In this document: positions 7,436 to 15,782 of the stretch, in pieces | Position numbering within the stretch: the first letter of the stretch is position 1 | Layout of the letters: each line of letters opens with the position of its first letter | NCBI GenBank assembly: GCA_023415835.1 | Contig: JAEZJK010000082.1 | Coordinates: forward strand, 1 to 55,225 | DNA from: Bacillota bacterium | GTDB taxonomy: Bacteria > Bacillota > UBA4882 > UBA8346 | Reading direction: 5' to 3' | Length of the DNA stretch: 55,225 bases | The notes under the pieces: generated by a model | What the model saw: the letters and a program-made list of their open reading frames with translations, nothing else | What the model was told of the DNA's origin: nothing | Database searches by the model: none | Made by a program: the position numbers and the translations under genes

Positions 7436-9325
7436 TTAATTTCCTCGTTGATAAGGAATCTTCAAAATCACCGTTGTTCCTGCTCCCTCTTCACTTTCAA
7501 TCTCTAATCCATATTCCGTTCCATAATGCAGTTTCAACCTGGCTTGAACATTTCGTAAACCGATCCCGTATTGGGTTTCCACCTCTTTCGCTGATTCCGG
7601 ATGTTCCAACGCAGCTTGAATTTTCAGCAGATCGGTTTCGCCAATGCCTACACCGGTGTCGGCTATCATAATCAATAACTTTTCACTCTCGAACCGGGAA
7701 TAAATTTTGATCTTCCCCTGGCCGGTTGATTCCAATCCGTGGATACAAGCGTTCTCTACCAAGGGTTGTAAAGTTAACTTTACTAAAGATTGGTCTAATA
7801 TTGATTCGGGGATGTCGATCTCCAGGGAAATACGCTCGCCGTATCGAATCCGTTGAATGGTGAAATAACGTTCCACCTGCGCCAACTCGTCCCGTAATGT
7901 CACCATTATTTCATCCTTATGAATTGAATAACGGAAAAACTCACTAAGGGCTTCAGCCATCCGACTGATCGAGTCGACCCCTTCCAACATCGCCAGGGAA
8001 CTAATGGTTCCCAAAGTGTTATAAAGAAAATGCGGATTTATTTGAGCTTGAAGGGCGCGGAGTTCGGCATGGCGCTGTTTAGATTCGGCATTAGCTTTAC
8101 GGATTTTGGAGGTATAATTGTCAATGATTAAGGTTTGGATCTTTTTAAGCATCCGGTTGAAATTTTGAGTTAGTTTACCAATCTCATCGGTGCTCCCCAC
8201 CGGAACCACTCCTTCGAGATAACCCCGGGAGGCCTCTTCCATGGTTTGTTGGAGTCTTTCAATGGGCTTAGTGATACCGGCGGCAAAAGTGCCTGATAAC
8301 AATAAAGTAGCGATCCCCCACAAAACAACCATTAATATGGTGATGTTCTTCAATCGTAAAATTCCACCGGCAATTTCATGAAAAGGAACTACTGCCACCA
8401 GATGCCATTTGGTATCTTTTGAAGTATTATGAATGATTAAGGAACGGACTGCTTCCACGTCACTATAAAAATATCCGTAATCTCTAATATCACTATAAAA
8501 ATGTCCGTAATCAGACTTTAAAATACGGTTTACAAATTGAAAAGGCAATAATTTGCCCAAGTAATCGGTGGCCGGATGGTAAATTACTTTACCGGAATCA
8601 TCAATAATAGTTAAATAACCTGATTTCCCTAATCGGACCGGTTGACAGATCTCTTGAATTTTTTGGAGATTCAATTCAACCCAAAAAATACCAAGCATTC
8701 TAGCGGGGTTGGTTGGATCGGGAATCCGGCGAGCCAATAAAATAACCGGAAGCTCTGAATCATGATCTTTGAAATAAACCCCACTCACCAACATTGAACC
8801 ATCCGGTGGGACCTTATCCAACCAAGGAAGTTTTTCTAGGACCCCTGGATGAAAATAGAGTTCCGACCGGTTTTTTCTTTTATCGAAAGCCGTAACCCTA
8901 CCATCTGGCCCTGCCAGGTAAATTCCTTCAATTTCATGACGTCCGGTAAAAATCGGATTGATTAAAAACTGGTCAACCTGTATCGAATATGAACGTAGCT
9001 CTTTCAAATCGTTTGAATTGACCGATAAAAACTTCTGGGCAAATTGGTTTCCCAATGCTGATAAAGAATATTGTTGATATTGGCGGAGATACAATTCGAG
9101 GTGTAATAATACCTGATTTACGACCTGTCCTGAACTCTGGGTAATATTTTCTTTCAAGACATAGGTAGCAATCAAATATGAAACCGATCCCAATAAAATT
9201 ATCGCCGGGAGGATTAATAAAGTAAAATAAATAAAAAGACGTCTCCGGATTGAATTTTTAGTAAGGTAATTGAATAAACGGAGATTCTTGAAAGTTGTCG
9301 CTCTCCCAATCATATCCCCAAACAT
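7436..9325 (-). CDS. sensor histidine kinase, YesM/LytS type
   Basis: 629-residue membrane kinase of a two-component pair. TM1 is about 30-53 and TM2 about 327-350, enclosing an extracellular Cache-like sensor. HAMP follows (about 351-405), then a His_kinase (PF06580-type) domain with INPHFLYNTL (phospho-accepting His432) and a GHKL ATPase domain with LQPLVENACIHG, DTGVGIG and YGIGLRNVQARL. The start at ATG 9325 overlaps the response regulator gene by 16 bases. Kinases of this class normally control carbohydrate uptake genes, which fits the neighbouring ABC permease and glycosidases. A 10-residue tandem repeat in the sensor domain is listed separately. Confidence 0.95.
   Translation of the reverse strand: MFGDMIGRATTFKNLRLFNYLTKNSIRRRLFIYFTLLILPAIILLGSVSYLIATYVLKENITQSSGQVVNQVLLHLELYLRQYQQYSLSALGNQFAQKFLSVNSNDLKELRSYSIQVDQFLINPIFTGRHEIEGIYLAGPDGRVTAFDKRKNRSELYFHPGVLEKLPWLDKVPPDGSMLVSGVYFKDHDSELPVILLARRIPDPTNPARMLGIFWVELNLQKIQEICQPVRLGKSGYLTIIDDSGKVIYHPATDYLGKLLPFQFVNRILKSDYGHFYSDIRDYGYFYSDVEAVRSLIIHNTSKDTKWHLVAVVPFHEIAGGILRLKNITILMVVLWGIATLLLSGTFAAGITKPIERLQQTMEEASRGYLEGVVPVGSTDEIGKLTQNFNRMLKKIQTLIIDNYTSKIRKANAESKQRHAELRALQAQINPHFLYNTLGTISSLAMLEGVDSISRMAEALSEFFRYSIHKDEIMVTLRDELAQVERYFTIQRIRYGERISLEIDIPESILDQSLVKLTLQPLVENACIHGLESTGQGKIKIYSRFESEKLLIMIADTGVGIGETDLLKIQAALEHPESAKEVETQYGIGLRNVQARLKLHYGTEYGLEIESEEGAGTTVILKIPYQRGN
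8460..8512 (-). repeat. in-frame 30-bp tandem duplication in the kinase sensor domain
   Basis: A 30-bp unit (8460-8489) is followed directly by a near-copy starting at 8490. It encodes DYGHFYSDIR followed by DYGYFYSDVE (residues about 272-291), at the membrane-proximal end of the extracellular domain. The frame is kept. Confidence 0.85.
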
Positions 9326-10359
9326 CTCCGATAATCGGCAGGATTTAATCCGACAACCTGTTTGAAAATCCGGCTAAAGTACGCCTGGTCTGTATATCCC
9401 ACTGCTTGAGCGACTTCGTAAATTTTATTATCGGATTGCTTCAGCAATTCCATTGCCCTTTCAATTCTTACTTTCGTTAAGTAATTAATAAAGTTTTCAC
9501 CGGTGGTTTCTTTGAATAATTGACTAAAGTAACTTGGATTCAGATATACAGAGTCTGCTACCTCCTTGAGACTAATTTCGGAAGCATAATTTTGATCAAT
9601 GAATTCTTTGGCTTTTATAATCGCTTGACGCCCTATTGAATTACGTTTGTCGGTAATTTTATGAATAAATTTATTAATCTGTGCTTTGAGATATTCAATC
9701 AGTTGTTTAGGTTCGGGAGTTAAGGCAAATAAACCGTCAACCCACTCGATATCAGAGGTAATCTCTATTTCCGGAAATCTTTTTTGAATGTTCCGTAAAA
9801 TATTGGCCGCTATCTGTAAATCAAAATGCCAAGTTTGAATTTCCCCTTTGGAGAGCATTGTCAAGAGTAAAACAGACTTATTGGCCGCTTTCGCCGAATC
9901 AAGTAATTGGAGGGCCTGGATTAATTCTTCAAATTGATTGAAAATTTCAGGTTCAAGGGCCAATTCGGCGTAGGGAAAAATGCGTTCATCGATTAACCCC
10001 TTCACTTTTTCCAGGGCTTTAGACAACTCCTCCGATTTTACCGGTTTTAATAAGAAGTCAACCACGCCCAATCGAATCGCTTGTTGGGCATAGGAAAAAT
10101 CGGAATACCCCGAGGCGATGATCACCTTAATCTCCGGTTGGTGGTCCCTGATCCAAGAACTCAACTCCAATCCGTCCATTCTAGGCATTCTAATATCAGT
10201 GATTACCAGTACCGGGGCCATAGTTGTAATTAATTCAATAGCCTCACTTGCATCCCCGGCCTTTCCCACCACTTGAAAATCAGGGGTTGCCTTTTCAACC
10301 AGTTTAGCCAAACCATTGAGTAAAATCGGCTCATCTTCAACAATAACCAGAGGGTACAT
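9310..10359 (-). CDS. response regulator, REC plus AraC-type DNA-binding domain (YesN-like)
   Basis: 349-residue partner of the kinase. The receiver domain has the acidic pair near Glu8-Asp9, phospho-acceptor Asp55 in ITDIRMPRMDG and Lys in FLLKPVK. The C-terminal 100 residues form two helix-turn-helices of AraC type (EVADSVYLNPSYFSQLFKE and EVAQAVGYTDQAYFSRIFK). A helical linker of about 120 residues lies between them. ATG 10359 has GAGGTGA upstream. Expected to activate sugar-transport and glycosidase genes nearby; the actual targets are not visible. Confidence 0.95.
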   Translation of the reverse strand: MYPLVIVEDEPILLNGLAKLVEKATPDFQVVGKAGDASEAIELITTMAPVLVITDIRMPRMDGLELSSWIRDHQPEIKVIIASGYSDFSYAQQAIRLGVVDFLLKPVKSEELSKALEKVKGLIDERIFPYAELALEPEIFNQFEELIQALQLLDSAKAANKSVLLLTMLSKGEIQTWHFDLQIAANILRNIQKRFPEIEITSDIEWVDGLFALTPEPKQLIEYLKAQINKFIHKITDKRNSIGRQAIIKAKEFIDQNYASEISLKEVADSVYLNPSYFSQLFKETTGENFINYLTKVRIERAMELLKQSDNKIYEVAQAVGYTDQAYFSRIFKQVVGLNPADYRRCLGI

Positions 10360-10952
10360 CCTTCACCTCTTTTTGGATATTGGTTGGTTCCCATACCAAT
10401 TAGTTCATAGATAAAAAGTCATCTCGATTTTTTAATTAGGATAATCCTCTTATAACCAGAAATACGTTTCTGTAGATGCTATCATAAATCATCTATCCAG
10501 TTAAGGAAATATATTAAAACATAAGTTATATTCAAAGATTCGATTCACTATAATTAAATTTAACCCATTTTTAATTTAATTACAACTCTTTAAATAATGT
10601 AAAATGTATATTTGATCGAAGTAATGTTCAATAGTAATAGTCTATCAAAACCTGGTTTTAATAAAGGATCAGATTGCAGAAACATTTAACGAAATTTCTT
10701 CCGTTGCCTCAGATCCCGAACCAAAATCGGTCTAGACCCCAAAATCTTAAATAGATTGACGTACTGATACAATCAACGGACTGCTCAATATAAGCCTAGA
10801 GGAGCTGAAGATAAACAGGAAATTATTTCAAACTTTTACAGGAGTAAAAACTTCTAATCTAATACCAGTCAAGCCACCCGAATAGTAGGTGACTCGATGG
10901 TCCTTAAAAACTTCATCCAAATAATCGTTTTACACTTAAGTCGGTACCTGAT
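10360..10952. other. 593-bp AT-rich intergenic region
   Basis: Upstream region of the response regulator and downstream region of the DUF2935 gene. I see no coding sequence on either strand, no strong promoter and no terminator-class hairpin, only a small CACC/GGTG stem near 10877-10893. Confidence 0.4.
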
Positions 10953-11759
10953 TTACCTTTGTTCCACCCTGGGCCGTCCCGGATCGCAATCCGGTTTAAG
11001 CATCCCTGGTTGGAACCTGGCTATTTTATGCAGATAATAACATTCTTCCCGGTACATATGATCGGGAATCAAAGGCGATAACCTGCTTAACACCCTATCC
11101 TTAAGGACTTTTTCCTTAAGTTCTTCGAGATATCCCATAAAATCTTGGATCACCTTAACAATTTCAAAATTATAAGATTCTAAAACCGATTGGACTGCCG
11201 GTGGATTACTCCGATATAAACCCGTCAATTCAACCGCCTTGATATACAACCCATCGAAACGGGTTAAAAAAAACCCGGCTTCAGCGCGCAAAGCGTATTC
11301 CACTTTATCCAAATCACTAGCTAGCGCCGCAGCATGACCGGAAGCATCCAAAGTCCATAACAAATGTTCTCCTAAAACATTCTCTTTTGCCAAGCCTTCC
11401 GGTCTACCTATTGTTAGCACAGCTAAAAATCCTTCGAGTTTATTCAACATATGATTATAAAATGTCGGCGCCAACGAAGTTACTGGGAGATTCCGCAATC
11501 GATCGGAAAGCAGTTCCCGTTTAAACTCCCTAAAACTTATTACCCCGTCGGTAATCTCATTAATCAATTCCCCTCCCGGCTCAATGCCATTTCCCTGCCG
11601 AATCTTATCCAAGAACTTATCGAACAGCTGGATAAAATTAGTGGCAACCATCACTAAGTTACTATTGTCGGCTAATAATGAAGTTTTGATGAACCGGGCA
11701 TGATCTCCCATGATTTGCAACCAAAAATTTAACTCGAAACGCAAATTAGCTTCACTCAA
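10953..11759 (-). CDS. DUF2935 family protein
   Basis: 268-residue helical protein with two copies of the DUF2935 unit. The first begins FELNFWLQIMGDHARFIKTS and the second contains WTLDASGHAAALASDLD; a closing segment reads LIPDHMYREECYYLHKIARF. The conserved His and Glu residues in paired helices suggest a ferritin-like metal-binding bundle, but no function is established. The start is TTG 11759; the only nearby in-frame alternative is another TTG five codons later. The ribosome site of this gene lies inside a terminator-type hairpin (see the site at 11757-11781). Confidence 0.85.
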   Translation of the reverse strand: MSEANLRFELNFWLQIMGDHARFIKTSLLADNSNLVMVATNFIQLFDKFLDKIRQGNGIEPGGELINEITDGVISFREFKRELLSDRLRNLPVTSLAPTFYNHMLNKLEGFLAVLTIGRPEGLAKENVLGEHLLWTLDASGHAAALASDLDKVEYALRAEAGFFLTRFDGLYIKAVELTGLYRSNPPAVQSVLESYNFEIVKVIQDFMGYLEELKEKVLKDRVLSRLSPLIPDHMYREECYYLHKIARFQPGMLKPDCDPGRPRVEQR

Positions 11760-11781
11760 AAAAGAAACCCCCTTTCGGGGG
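11757..11781 (-). terminator. GAAA-loop terminator overlapping the DUF2935 ribosome site and start
   Basis: On the minus strand CCCCC-GAAA-GGGGG (11781 to 11768) is followed by TTTCTTTTTTG. This is a standard short intrinsic terminator for the gene ending at 11823. The 3' arm AGGGGG is also the only Shine-Dalgarno candidate for the DUF2935 start, and the TTG start codon is the last part of the T tract. Confidence 0.75.
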
Positions 11782-11822
11782 TAATATATGCTTTAATTTT
11801 ATAATAAATGTTTTTAAATATC

Positions 11823-12350
11823 TTATCCGGCAACCTCTTCTTTAAAGATTAACCGAAAGAGATGGGGATACTTTTGAGCAATTCTTCTGGCCCGGTAAGG
11901 AGGTTGTAACCGCGATTTACGAAGGCCTCCCTTTTGGCTCTCCCGGCTATAATACCAAAACGCGACCATTTCATAGAACTTATGATAATTCCTCTGCTCT
12001 AACACTAATTCCCTGGGAAATCCATACGAACAAAGAATATCCATAAATTTTGTTTCAGCAAGCTCATCCGTAGCGGATGATACTTTCTCCCGGACAACTT
12101 GATAATTCCGTTCCTCCAAATACTTTTGGAACGGGTCAAAAATTTCACCTCGGCATAAGCGCACCGGTTCCCAGGTATCAATCCCTAATTCCTTAAAAGC
12201 CCTTTTTAAAGCCTTAGTCGCATATTCGACCCGCTCAATAATCTGTGGTGGAATAATCAAATACCAGGCTTCTTTGGTTTCCAAACGATGAATCACTAAT
12301 ACTTCCGGTCCGATAAAACAACCGCCGCCGGCGTCATCGATTTCAAGCAT
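11823..12350 (-). CDS. conserved protein with an IDDAG motif, possible RNase H-like fold
   Basis: 175-residue soluble protein that I cannot assign to a characterised family. The N-terminus, MLEIDDAGGGCFIGPEVLVI, resembles the active-site strand of RNase HII (IDEAGRGxxxGP) with Asp5/Asp6. Further acidic and His/Arg positions occur in RLCRGEIFDPF and in the basic C-terminal helix region. It is a plausible RNase H-superfamily nuclease or an inactive relative; this is inference from one motif. It follows ispF in the same direction, with a terminator after it. ATG 12350 has AGGGCG 8 bases upstream. Confidence 0.6.
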   Translation of the reverse strand: MLEIDDAGGGCFIGPEVLVIHRLETKEAWYLIIPPQIIERVEYATKALKRAFKELGIDTWEPVRLCRGEIFDPFQKYLEERNYQVVREKVSSATDELAETKFMDILCSYGFPRELVLEQRNYHKFYEMVAFWYYSRESQKGGLRKSRLQPPYRARRIAQKYPHLFRLIFKEEVAG

Positions 12351-12420
12351 TGCTTATCGCCCTTTACTAAAATGAACTTTAAACTGTTAACTGATATGAT
12401 ACACCCTTCAAAAATGATTT

Positions 12421-12909
12421 TCAAGAGACAGGAATTAGAAACTTTTCCACTAGGGCTACGGCCAATGCCCCAATCCCTTCGCCCCGGCCGGGAAAACCTA
12501 ACCCTTCAGTCGTTGTCGCTTTGATATTAATTTGCGAAACCTCAATTCCAGCAAGATTCGCAATCCTTTCCCTCATTTGGGGAATATACCCCGCCAACTT
12601 GGGACGCTCCGCAATAATCGTCGCATCAATATTGGCAATTTGATAACCATGGTGATTGATTAGTGTTAGGACTTGTTTTAAAAGGATCATACTGTCAATA
12701 TCTTTAAATTTAAGATTACTGTCGGGAAAGTGGCCTCCGATATCACCGGCGCCAATCGCTCCTAATAAGGCATCCATCACTGCATGGATCAATACATCGG
12801 CGTCGGAATGCCCCAGCAAACCCATTTCGCAAGGGATTTCCACTCCGCCTAAGATCAACCGCCTACCGGAAACCAGCCGGTGGACATCAAAACCCTGACC
12901 GATTCGCAT
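12421..12909 (-). CDS. ispF: 2-C-methyl-D-erythritol 2,4-cyclodiphosphate synthase
   Basis: Fifth enzyme of the MEP isoprenoid pathway; it cyclises CDP-methylerythritol 2-phosphate with loss of CMP. The metal ligands are visible: Asp8 and His10 in GQGFDVHRL and His42 in DADVLIHAV; the HSDAD motif (His34) and the terminal EGLGFPGRGEGIGALAV are also typical. 162 residues is normal. The ATG at 12909 lies inside the end of ispD (23-bp overlap) with AGGAGAGAGG just upstream, so the two are co-translated. Confidence 0.97.
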   Translation of the reverse strand: MRIGQGFDVHRLVSGRRLILGGVEIPCEMGLLGHSDADVLIHAVMDALLGAIGAGDIGGHFPDSNLKFKDIDSMILLKQVLTLINHHGYQIANIDATIIAERPKLAGYIPQMRERIANLAGIEVSQINIKATTTEGLGFPGRGEGIGALAVALVEKFLIPVS

Positions 12910-13630
12910 CCTCTCTCCTCCTTAAAATCGCTTCCGCCAATATTAAATCTTCGGGAGTCGTAATCTTCAAATTTTCATATGAACCAGGAATTAGCTTAAC
13001 CGGATGCCCACAATACTCAACCACACTACAGTCATCTGTAAATATGATCCCGGATGATTTCACCTTTTGGTAACAATAGAACAATAAATTCAAATCAAAA
13101 ACCTGCGGGGTCTGAATCCCCCAATAGCTTGAACGATCCGGAGTCCCAATCACCATTCCATTAAGATCCACGTGCTTGATGGTATCTTTCAGCGGAACCC
13201 CTATTCCAACCGCTTTATATTCAAATCCAGCCATTAGGGATTGATACAATAATTCCGATGTCAAAAGCGGCCGGGCCGCATCGTGGATTGCCACTAACCG
13301 CGTCCGGTCGTTCCAGCCTGTCCATCGCCTTAAGTATTCAAGGCCATTGGCCACCGATTCCTGGCGTTCTTCACCACCGTCAACCAAGGCGACTTCCTTG
13401 CCGAATTTCCCCCTAATCCCTGCTGTTTGACTTTGAATGTCGTCCCTTTCCTCCGGTTTAACCACTAAAACTACTATTGCAATAAGCTCTGAGGCCAAAA
13501 ACGTTTCCAGGGTGCGTTCCAAAACACTATGCCCCAGTAAGGGCAAGCTAATTTTATTCACTGAGGCGTTCATTCTCCGGCCGCTCCCCGCTGCCGGAAT
13601 AACCGCGCCAACCTCAAAAGATTCGACCAT
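12887..13630 (-). CDS. ispD: 2-C-methyl-D-erythritol 4-phosphate cytidylyltransferase
   Basis: Third MEP-pathway enzyme; it transfers CMP from CTP to methylerythritol 4-phosphate. The nucleotide-binding loop is IPAAGSGRRMNASVNKISLP; later signatures are IHDAARPLLT and FTDDCSVVE. The start at ATG 13630 is preferred because GGAGG lies 5 bases upstream. Two in-frame upstream ATGs at 13645 and 13642 have no ribosome site. Length 247 residues. Order yacL-ispD-ispF is conserved in Firmicutes; gltX and cysS, which often follow, are absent here. Confidence 0.97.
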   Translation of the reverse strand: MVESFEVGAVIPAAGSGRRMNASVNKISLPLLGHSVLERTLETFLASELIAIVVLVVKPEERDDIQSQTAGIRGKFGKEVALVDGGEERQESVANGLEYLRRWTGWNDRTRLVAIHDAARPLLTSELLYQSLMAGFEYKAVGIGVPLKDTIKHVDLNGMVIGTPDRSSYWGIQTPQVFDLNLLFYCYQKVKSSGIIFTDDCSVVEYCGHPVKLIPGSYENLKITTPEDLILAEAILRRREDANRSGF

Positions 13631-13835
13631 TAAATCCTCCATCAATATAGGGAATACGACTTATCCATTACTAATTTAGGCGGTTTCATAATTCCTTTTA
13701 TCCGGCTTCGCATACAATATATTGATAGCTAAAATAAAACCTACATTATACATGCGAAGATAAATTTTTGTAATTATGAAACTCGCTCAATTACTTAAAT
13801 ATTCATTTTTCGTCCGATTTTTCCTCCACATAAAC

Positions 13836-13855
13836 AAAAAACGCCATCTAGGCGT
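13836..13855 (-). terminator. intrinsic terminator downstream of yacL
   Basis: On the minus strand ACGCC-TAGAT-GGCGT is followed directly by TTTTTG. It lies about 130 bp past the yacL stop and before ispD. Confidence 0.75.
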
Positions 13856-13876
13856 GATAATAGTGTAAGTTATTAT

Positions 13877-13925
13877 AAAAAAATCCTGTTAATCCTGTCA
13901 TAATAACCTTATTCCAGACAGGATT
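13877..13925 (-). terminator. additional inverted repeat with T tract
   Basis: AATCCTGTC (13891-13899) and GACAGGATT (13917-13925) form a 9-bp stem with a 17-base loop. A second AATCCTGT unit and a 7-T tract (minus strand) follow at 13877-13890. It may be an upstream partner of the terminator at 13836 or a short intergenic repeat. Confidence 0.45.
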
Positions 13926-13981
13926 TACACCGATTTAACACGGATTAAAAAAAATAAATACAGGCGGAACTCATTTCAGCC

Positions 13982-15040
13982 TTATAAAGAAGTCGCTTTG
14001 GAAACTAGATAATCCTTTGGTTTGGCAAAGATCATCCTTCCCGCAGAAGTCTGAAGGACACTAGTTACTAAAATTTCGATGTTTAAACCGATATAATTTT
14101 TACCGCCTTCGACCACAATCATCGTTCCATCCTCCAAATACCCGATACCCTGTCCATATTCCTTACCGTCACGCAAAACATGGACTATCATCTCTTCCCC
14201 CGGTAAAACCACCGGCTTGATTGCATTGGAAAGGTCATTAATGTTTAGCACTTCTACTCCGTATAACTCGGCTACCTTGTTTAGATTAAAGTCATTAGTG
14301 ACTACTTTAGCTTCAAGTTCCCTGGCTAACCGAAGCAACTTAGTGTCCACCTCTGCCAAATCCTCATAATCCATATCAAAAATCCTAACTGAGACTTGAT
14401 TTTCTTTCTGGATTTTATTCAAAATATCCAAGCCCCGCCGCCCCCGGTTCCGACGTAACGGATCTGAAGAATCCGCGATTTTCTGGAGTTCGTTTAGTAC
14501 GAAATGGGGAATAATTAAGACCCCTTCTAAAAAGCCGGTTTTACATAAATCCGCAATTCGTCCATCGATAATGGCGCTAGTGTCGAGAATTTTTAAAAGA
14601 TCCCTTCCGGAGCTGATTTTTTGTTCAGTGCGTTGTCCGGGACTAAAAAATAACTCTGCCAGTTCCCCCGTTTTAGTTGAGGCTAGAAACATAAAAAAAC
14701 TTGAGCAGGTTATTAATAATGTAAATATAAATACTGACCTATGGGCCAAATCGTACAATTCCATGATCGGATCAGAAGCGATTATCAATAAAGTTGCTAC
14801 AAATAAACCAATCAAAAAAGTGGTAACCCTAATCACAAAATCTTGGCTACTAATTCTAGCCACCCATTTGTCCATTAGTACCATTCCGCTATTATAGATG
14901 GTTTGGCCTATAATTAAACCAATAAAGGGAATAATCGACCAATAATGCCAACTAAAAACCGCCGGTTTAAAAAACCACGTTACCGCTAAGGCGAACATAA
15001 TCCAACTAAGTAGCCAAAAAAAACTCCATCTTCGGCGCAA
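13982..15040 (-). CDS. membrane PIN/TRAM domain protein, YacL family
   Basis: Four N-terminal membrane segments, then a PIN-type nuclease-like domain and a C-terminal TRAM domain. PIN acidic residues are visible in LDTSAIIDGRI, LNELQ and VTNDFNL; the TRAM part begins near LPGEEMIVHVLRDGKEYGQG. The physiological role of the family is not settled. I chose TTG 15040 because AAGGGTGA sits 7 bases upstream and the protein then begins MRRRW before TM1, as in relatives. The frame stays open to a TTG at 15139 without a ribosome site. 352 residues (Bacillus YacL is similar). A terminator separates it from carD. Confidence 0.9.
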   Translation of the reverse strand: MRRRWSFFWLLSWIMFALAVTWFFKPAVFSWHYWSIIPFIGLIIGQTIYNSGMVLMDKWVARISSQDFVIRVTTFLIGLFVATLLIIASDPIMELYDLAHRSVFIFTLLITCSSFFMFLASTKTGELAELFFSPGQRTEQKISSGRDLLKILDTSAIIDGRIADLCKTGFLEGVLIIPHFVLNELQKIADSSDPLRRNRGRRGLDILNKIQKENQVSVRIFDMDYEDLAEVDTKLLRLARELEAKVVTNDFNLNKVAELYGVEVLNINDLSNAIKPVVLPGEEMIVHVLRDGKEYGQGIGYLEDGTMIVVEGGKNYIGLNIEILVTSVLQTSAGRMIFAKPKDYLVSKATSL

Positions 15041-15155
15041 ATCCGATTCACCCTTTCCTTCGCTAACTAGTATTAGTATTGCCCATATTTCTAAATTTAT
15101 CCACTTAAAGAGATAATTTAAATTGTTATCACTAGGCAAAATTATCTAAAGGCAA

Positions 15156-15187
15156 AACAAAAAAGCCCGGTAACAATACCGGGCTTT
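15156..15187 (-). terminator. intrinsic terminator of carD
   Basis: Perfect 11-bp stem AAAGCCCGGTA (15162-15172) / TACCGGGCTTT (15177-15187) with a 4-base loop; on the minus strand a TTTTTTGTTTT tract follows. Confidence 0.92.
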
Positions 15188-15202
15188 CCCAGGAATAAAA
15201 AG

Positions 15203-15679
15203 TTAACTTAAATAACCATCCAAGATTTCTTCCATTTGAGTTTCGGCAACATTTTTAGCCAACACCAATTCGCTTAGGAGAATGCGCCTAGCATTCTCAA
15301 GCATCTTTTTTTCGCCGGTGGAAAGCCCCTTTTGACGGTCGCGGCTTGCCAAGTTCCGTACTACTTCAGCTACTTCAAAAATACTACCGCTCTTTATTTT
15401 CTCTAGATTAATCCGGTAACGGTGGTTCCAATTCATAGGCATATTCGAGGTTTCATGCTTTAAAACATCAAAAACTTTCAGAATCTCCTGCTCGTTAATT
15501 ATCTGACGTAATCCAACTTCGTCTACCTTATGCATTGGAATCATTGCTTTCATTTCGCCCATTGGAAGTTTGATCACATAATAGTTGAGCTTTTCCCCGG
15601 AAATTTCTCTTTCTTCTATCCCCTCAATGATCCCCGCCCCATGCATCGGATATACTACTTTGTCGCCGATGTTAAACAT
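15203..15679 (-). CDS. CarD family transcriptional regulator
   Basis: 158-residue CarD/CdnL-type protein. The N-terminal RNA-polymerase-interacting Tudor-like domain reads MFNIGDKVVYPMHGAGIIEG, followed by a helical DNA-binding domain ending near residue 155. CarD proteins bind the RNA polymerase beta subunit and stabilise open promoter complexes, mainly at housekeeping promoters. ATG 15679 follows GGGGG with 6 bases; an upstream in-frame TTG at 15697 lacks a site. The gene has two strong promoters and its own terminator, so it is an independent unit inside the radA-disA-yacL-isp cluster. Confidence 0.93.
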   Translation of the reverse strand: MFNIGDKVVYPMHGAGIIEGIEEREISGEKLNYYVIKLPMGEMKAMIPMHKVDEVGLRQIINEQEILKVFDVLKHETSNMPMNWNHRYRINLEKIKSGSIFEVAEVVRNLASRDRQKGLSTGEKKMLENARRILLSELVLAKNVAETQMEEILDGYLS

Positions 15680-15708
15680 TTCAATCCCCCTAAACAAATC
15701 ACACTAAT

Positions 15709-15737
15709 ATTATATAATGAGGATGAAATTAAGTCAA
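15709..15737 (-). promoter_or_regulatory. sigma-A promoter P2 of carD
   Basis: On the minus strand: -35 TTGACT (15737-15732), 17-base spacer, -10 TATAAT (15714-15709). It sits 30 bp upstream of the carD start codon. Confidence 0.85.
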
Positions 15738-15744
15738 GTTAAAT

Positions 15745-15773
15745 ATTTTAACAGTTTTTAATATCTTTGTCAA
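15745..15773 (-). promoter_or_regulatory. sigma-A promoter P1 of carD
   Basis: On the minus strand: -35 TTGACA (15773-15768), 17-base spacer, -10 TAAAAT (15750-15745). It lies just after the disA stop and directly upstream of P2, giving tandem promoters 36 bp apart. Confidence 0.75.
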
Positions 15774-15782
15774 CGGTTATTT

